Below, one piece after another: positions 59,986 to 64,000 of a stretch of 64,000 bases of DNA; the first letter of the stretch is position 1; each line of letters starts with the position of its first letter. The DNA is from Methanosarcina siciliae T4/M. GTDB lineage: Archaea; Halobacteriota; Methanosarcinia; Methanosarcinales; Methanosarcinaceae. The position numbers and the translations under genes are program-made. Under the pieces are notes generated by a model that did not search any database, was not told where the DNA came from, and worked only from the letters and a program-made list of their open reading frames with translations. The stretch is from positions 4,092,001-4,156,000 of the forward strand of contig NZ_CP009506.1 of the NCBI RefSeq assembly GCF_000970085.1, in the 5' to 3' direction.

Positions 59986-61227
59986 ATGAAATTGATTAAA
60001 GCGCATATTATTGCAGCTTTTTTTTCTGTACTTGTAATAGCCTCCGTTTTTGCAGCTCCGGCTTCCGCAGCTGTAGGGAGTGCAAACTTGAAAGTAACGA
60101 TCGTTGAAACAAATCCTTATCCTGCGAAGATAGGGGAATACCTGACCCTGACAGTACAGGTCGAAAACGTCGGAGGGGACAAAGCCGATGACGTTGACAT
60201 AGAAATAGTCCCTGAGTATCCGTTCAGTCTGGATTCCACGGCAAATGCCGTGCAGAACATTGGAGCACTCAATCCTGGCAGAACTGCTACAAAGGAGTTC
60301 TATCTGTATGTGGATAAAAACGCCCAGAAAGGAACTCGTTCAATTGATATTCGCGCCAGGACCGGAAAGGACAAACCCTGGAGTGAGAAAACTATTGACA
60401 TAAGGATAGGGACTGAGACCTTTGAAAGCAAAGGGACAGTTGAACTTGCAGAATTTGTTACTTCTCCTGAAGTCTTTATGCCCGGAGATAGAGGTACAAT
60501 TACAGTAACCCTTAAGAATACAGCTACCGCAACTACAGTTACTATCGATGACAAGGACTACGATACCAATGCCAGAATACAGGCTGCGACTTTGAAACCT
60601 CTATCTGATGGAATAACGAATCTGGAAGCTCCATATTATGAAATGGGTCTTGTGGGCCCGGGAGACAGTATCCAACTGACCTTCAATGTTAAGGTAGAAG
60701 AGGATGCCAGTGAAGGAACTCACAATCTTGAACTTGCAATCGAGGGCAACTCTTATGACTACAGTTGCCGGAAGAACATTCCACTTAAAGTGGACTCCTC
60801 AAATATAAAAGTCATTCCTTCAAAGCCGCTCCAGATGGTGGACGGGCAAGCAACCGTAGAATTTGACGTAGCAAATACCCACCCCAACGAGCTTAACTCT
60901 GTCAGCATAAAGCCTGAAGCCGAAGGTGTAAAGTTTTATCCTGCCGAATATTTCATCGGGCCCATGGATTCTGATGAACTTTTCACAATAGAGTTTGACG
61001 CAACGGTAGACGATTCCTCGGATGTCGATACTTCAGAACCCATAAACATGAATGTAACTGCAACCTATAACAATGGGATTAACAGGCACGAAAATGTCGC
61101 AGGCAACCTGAAACTTGAACCTGGTTTCATGCCTACTGAGACAAATTCTACAGTTGCAATTGCAGGAGGAGTTATTGCAGTCTTTATCCCTGCAGCCTTC
61201 CTGGTATATAAAAAGAAAAAACAATAA
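59986..61227 (+). CDS. COG1361/S-layer-type secreted protein with C-terminal anchor
   Basis: The 413-residue protein has a signal peptide (cleavage near PASAAVG), beta-sandwich domains with NPYPAKIGEYLTLTVQVENVGGD and VTLKNTATATTV (CARDB/NEW3-like), and a C-terminal helix AIAGGVIAVFIPAAFLVY followed by KKKKQ. It would stand outside the membrane next to the ABC permease. The order ATPase, surface protein, permease recalls MacAB-like systems, where the extracellular part works with an FtsX-type permease. Confidence 0.75.
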   Translation: MKLIKAHIIAAFFSVLVIASVFAAPASAAVGSANLKVTIVETNPYPAKIGEYLTLTVQVENVGGDKADDVDIEIVPEYPFSLDSTANAVQNIGALNPGRTATKEFYLYVDKNAQKGTRSIDIRARTGKDKPWSEKTIDIRIGTETFESKGTVELAEFVTSPEVFMPGDRGTITVTLKNTATATTVTIDDKDYDTNARIQAATLKPLSDGITNLEAPYYEMGLVGPGDSIQLTFNVKVEEDASEGTHNLELAIEGNSYDYSCRKNIPLKVDSSNIKVIPSKPLQMVDGQATVEFDVANTHPNELNSVSIKPEAEGVKFYPAEYFIGPMDSDELFTIEFDATVDDSSDVDTSEPINMNVTATYNNGINRHENVAGNLKLEPGFMPTETNSTVAIAGGVIAVFIPAAFLVYKKKKQ

Positions 61228-61269
61228 GCAGATGAGATTTGCTAAATATCATATTTGCGGGGGAAAAAT

Positions 61270-62484
61270 ATGATACAATTTGTACAGGCTGCTCGTATTG
61301 CTTCCGGGAGTATAAGCAGCTCCAAACTTCGGTCTGCACTCACAACTCTCGGAATTGTGATAGGGGTTGCAGCAGTAATCATAAATGCATCTCTTGGAGC
61401 TAGCTTTAACCAATTTTTTACCGATGAGGTCACCTCTGTTGGCTCAAATTTTATAATTGCATATAGCGACCAGCCTAACATATTTTATGACAGTGAGCTT
61501 GAAATGATTAAAAATACTCCGGGAATTTCCGGAGTTTCTCCCAGGAAAACAGTGTCTGGAGAAATTAGCTATCTTTCGGATACTAAAAGCGTGAGCATTG
61601 TGGGAGTAAATGGGGACTTTCAGGAAATTCAGGGAATTAAGATGGAAGAAGGAAGTTTCCTGACTGATAAGGATATTTACTCTGCCGTTCTTGGGTATGA
61701 CCTTGCAAAAGAGGAATTTGGCAGGAGTATCTCAGATCGAAGCACTGTGGATATTGCATTCCGACAGGAAGATGGCACCCTTATAGAAAAAAGCTTCAAA
61801 GTTAAAGGGGTTCTGGAAGATTCAAAAGAAACTATTCTCAGCGGAGACGGCAGTACAGACATGGTAGTTTATATCCCTATTTCAGTCATGAATGAGATGA
61901 CCGGAGAAGAAGACTATGGGGTCCTCTTTGCAATGGCCGAAAGCTCTGAAAATATAGGCACTGTTTCGGATGAAGTGGATAAAAGGCTTGCCCGGAACTT
62001 CGGAATTCCTCAGAGGGATATCGGGAATGACGACGCAAAGCCCTATACCATAATTGACCAGGTAGATGTCCTTGAAGAGACCGGAGCACTGGGAGATGCC
62101 TTAAGTTCATTCCTGCTTGTCCTTGCTTTAGTCTCACTATTCGTGGGTTCGATAGGGATCATGAATATCATGCTCGTAACAGTTACCGAACGCACGAGAG
62201 AAATAGGGATAATGAAGTCCGTAGGGTATAGCAGTTCCAATATTCAATCCCTTTTTTTGCTTGAATCAGTGATGGTAAGCGTCTTTGGGGGCCTGATGGG
62301 AACCGCAATCGGGGGGTTCGGAGCCTACATTATTGAAGAAGCCCTCAAACTTCCACCGGTATTTCCTTTCAAGCTGATTGAAATCGGAATTATGGTTTCG
62401 GTTCTTGTAGGTGTGGGAGCAGGACTGTATCCCGCAAGGAAAGCCGCAAACATGAATCCTGTGGATGCTTTAAGATATGAGTAA
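61270..62484 (+). CDS. FtsX/MacB-type ABC permease
   Basis: A 404-residue permease: one N-terminal helix after SKLRSALTTLGIVIGVAAVI, a large extracellular MacB_PCD-like domain (about 45-270), then three helices with VTERTREIGIMKSVGYSS and the closing YPARKAANMNPVDALRYE. GGGGG directly before AAAAATATG supports the ATG at 61270. With the preceding ATPase it forms a complete MacB-like transporter of unknown substrate. Confidence 0.87.
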   Translation: MIQFVQAARIASGSISSSKLRSALTTLGIVIGVAAVIINASLGASFNQFFTDEVTSVGSNFIIAYSDQPNIFYDSELEMIKNTPGISGVSPRKTVSGEISYLSDTKSVSIVGVNGDFQEIQGIKMEEGSFLTDKDIYSAVLGYDLAKEEFGRSISDRSTVDIAFRQEDGTLIEKSFKVKGVLEDSKETILSGDGSTDMVVYIPISVMNEMTGEEDYGVLFAMAESSENIGTVSDEVDKRLARNFGIPQRDIGNDDAKPYTIIDQVDVLEETGALGDALSSFLLVLALVSLFVGSIGIMNIMLVTVTERTREIGIMKSVGYSSSNIQSLFLLESVMVSVFGGLMGTAIGGFGAYIIEEALKLPPVFPFKLIEIGIMVSVLVGVGAGLYPARKAANMNPVDALRYE

Positions 62485-62902
62485 AGGGCTTTGTTCAAAG
62501 AAATGACCTTAGATCTTCATATTTTCTTTTTTTTAGCATCCTTTAAATTTTCATAGTCCAGTTGTTCTGATGCCAGTTTTTGTATCCCAATTTTTCTTTC
62601 AAGATTTTTTCCAGCTCTTTAGCTTTTTTTATCATATCAACTAACACAAAATAAGGAAATAGAAATGTTCATACTCACCATAAAGCCCCACTCAAACATG
62701 GAAGCAGAACTAAAAAAGAATGAAAACCCTAAAAAACTGGATGTTGAGAACTAATTCTTTTGCAGATTTTAGATTATAAAAATAAATAGATAACAAACAT
62801 TTTAAAGCTTGAAACCAAGAAATATTGATATTGTGTAGCATTCAGTGGAATAGTATACATAAAGAATAATATATTTAAAATTAGAACAATGGCAAAGTGG
62901 AC
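62485..62902 (+). promoter_or_regulatory. Intergenic region with promoter of the next ATPase gene
   Basis: T-rich runs after the permease stop (62518-62560) may terminate transcription. A 29-codon frame at 62665-62754 (MFILTIKPHSNMEAELKK...) has an AAGGA upstream but no recognised identity. AATATATTTAAAATT at about 62867-62881 is a TATA box only about 25-35 bases from the start codon, suggesting a nearly leaderless message. Confidence 0.4.
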
Positions 62903-63805
62903 ATGAAAACTGAAATACTCGATCATGAAGTTTCTTCTCCCGAAAATACAAATCCGAAAGCAGGCAGAAGTAATGGAAATGAAGAAAAAATGCCCCAGGA
63001 AGAAAGCTTGCTCGCCTCTGATGAAACTCCAGATAGAGGAAACTCAGATGAAGAGCGCATTAAGTGCGAACTACCCCGTTCCAGTCGCCCGGAAAGAGAT
63101 GTAGGAGGAGGAAATCCCCACAAAGGAACCCCGATAATAGAGGTAATCAATGTAAAAAAGAGTTATACTCTGGGAGATATGGAAGTCCCAATTCTCCATG
63201 AAATCAACCTTACAGTATGGGAAGGAGAGTTTCTTGCTATAATGGGCCCCTCAGGTTCAGGAAAAAGTACCCTTATGAACCTTATAGGTTTTCTTGACAG
63301 ACCTACGGAAGGGAAGATCGTAATTAAAGGGCTTGATATCAATACATTATCCGATAAGGAAGTTGCCAGGCTAAGGGGGCTTGAAATAGGCTTTGTATTC
63401 CAGACATTCAACCTGATCCCAAGGCTTACAGCTCTTGAAAATGTAGAATTGCCGACCTACGCCAACACAAGAGAAGGAGTGGATACGCGTAAGAGGGCAA
63501 AAGACCTTCTTAAAATGGTAGGGCTTGAGGACCGAATGCACCACAGGCCAGGGGAACTTTCGGGAGGACAATCGCAAAGAGTGGCAATTGCCAGAGCTCT
63601 GATCAATGACCCTGCAATCCTCCTTGCGGATGAACCTACAGGAAACCTTGACTCAAAAACAGGCTGCGAAATTCTCAGCATGTTTACCGGACTTAATGAA
63701 GGTGGCAGGACTATCGTAATGATTACGCATGACCCTGAGATTGCAAAATATGCTGACAGAATAGTACTCGTAAAAGACGGAATAGTCCAGAATAATTCGG
63801 AATAA
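62903..63805 (+). CDS. MacB/LolD-type ABC ATPase with acidic N-terminal extension
   Basis: A 300-residue ATPase whose core (from about residue 80) closely parallels the gene at 59332: GPSGSGKST, GLEIGFVFQTFNLIPRLTA, LSGGQSQRVA, LLADEP and MITHD. The first ~75 residues are hydrophilic, Glu/Asn/Ser-rich and unlike any ATPase extension I know. GTG at 62897 is an alternative start. It opens a second copy of the ATPase/surface-protein/permease module that runs off the window. Confidence 0.88.
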   Translation: MKTEILDHEVSSPENTNPKAGRSNGNEEKMPQEESLLASDETPDRGNSDEERIKCELPRSSRPERDVGGGNPHKGTPIIEVINVKKSYTLGDMEVPILHEINLTVWEGEFLAIMGPSGSGKSTLMNLIGFLDRPTEGKIVIKGLDINTLSDKEVARLRGLEIGFVFQTFNLIPRLTALENVELPTYANTREGVDTRKRAKDLLKMVGLEDRMHHRPGELSGGQSQRVAIARALINDPAILLADEPTGNLDSKTGCEILSMFTGLNEGGRTIVMITHDPEIAKYADRIVLVKDGIVQNNSE

Positions 63806-63985
63806 ACCGGAATAATTCTGAACAGACCAGAATGATTGGGAAAATGAGCTGGAATTATCTTGAAATAAATCAGATAATTCATGATTCTACATAATACCCC
63901 GACAGGATGCTCAGAATAATCCAGAGTAATCCAGAACACCCTGAACAATTAAGTTTCTAAATTTAATCAATCAGGATGGATAAAA

Positions 63986-64000
63986 ATGAGAGGACAAAAA
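63986..64000 (+). CDS. Start of a following gene (partial)
   Basis: GGATGG six bases before an ATG opens a frame MRGQK that runs off the window. By analogy with the first module, this should encode the secreted surface protein. Only five codons are visible. Confidence 0.35.

Overview
The window is archaeal, almost certainly from a Methanosarcina species. The evidence is a cluster-type nifH-I1-I2-D-K-E-N nitrogenase operon with the two PII-like NifI genes between nifH and nifD, TATA-box promoters, GGTGA/GGAGG ribosome sites, PEF-CTERM surface proteins, DUF302 and COG1361-type proteins, long AT-rich intergenic regions with decayed gene copies, and many GTG/TTG starts. No tRNA, rRNA, CRISPR array or complete insertion sequence is visible.

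Layout. 1-10.1 kb: Mo-nitrogenase operon behind two near-identical NrpR-type operator/promoter blocks, followed by a molybdate-type ABC permease and ATPase (ModBC-like, no ModA here). 10.1-11.2 kb: repeat and transposase debris. 11.2-18.3 kb: a SAM methyltransferase, a complete nickel/peptide-type ABC transporter (NikABCDE-like) and a Gate-domain membrane protein. 18.3-24.7 kb: a large lipoprotein sensor (two SBP_bac_3 plus three Cache-like domains), two PEF-CTERM surface proteins and a methyltransferase. 24.9-28.1 kb: GlnK-AmtB and a second AmtB with a possible leader peptide. 28.5-31.3 kb: winged-helix/Fe-S regulators with a DsrE-DsrF-DsrH trio, partly duplicated and decayed. 32.2-36.3 kb: minus-strand iron/corrinoid-type ABC transporter with an embedded methyltransferase.

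36.8-46.2 kb and 49.9-52.7 kb hold a metalloid/thiol-redox set: two ArsP/UPF0718-type permeases, each with a small glutaredoxin-like CxxC protein, a DGC-domain protein, ArsR regulators, universal stress protein plus ACR3 arsenite exporter, two AhpD-like proteins with cysteine tails, a DUF302 protein, and a CcdA-thioredoxin pair. Several of these promoters share a TCAA-N6-TTGA palindrome, which suggests one ArsR-type regulon. 46.3-49.9 kb: a large hypothetical, a methyltransferase, a transposase remnant and a foldback (MITE-like) element. 52.8-56.1 kb: an acetyltransferase, a small hypothetical and a DEAD-box RNA helicase with a long leader. 56.1-59.2 kb has no conventional gene but holds a cysteine-rich mini-protein and, on the minus strand, a tandem array of 25-26-codon hydrophobic micro-ORFs. 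59.2-64 kb: a MacB/LolD-type ABC module (ATPase, surface protein, FtsX-type permease) and the start of a second copy.

The strongest candidate for an undescribed system is the tandem micropeptide array at 57657-58383. Each unit has its own Shine-Dalgarno site and the reading frame is preserved although the flanks carry indels. The layout recalls bacterial type I toxin repeats, but function is unknown. Function calls rest on motifs and context read by eye; no database search was run.
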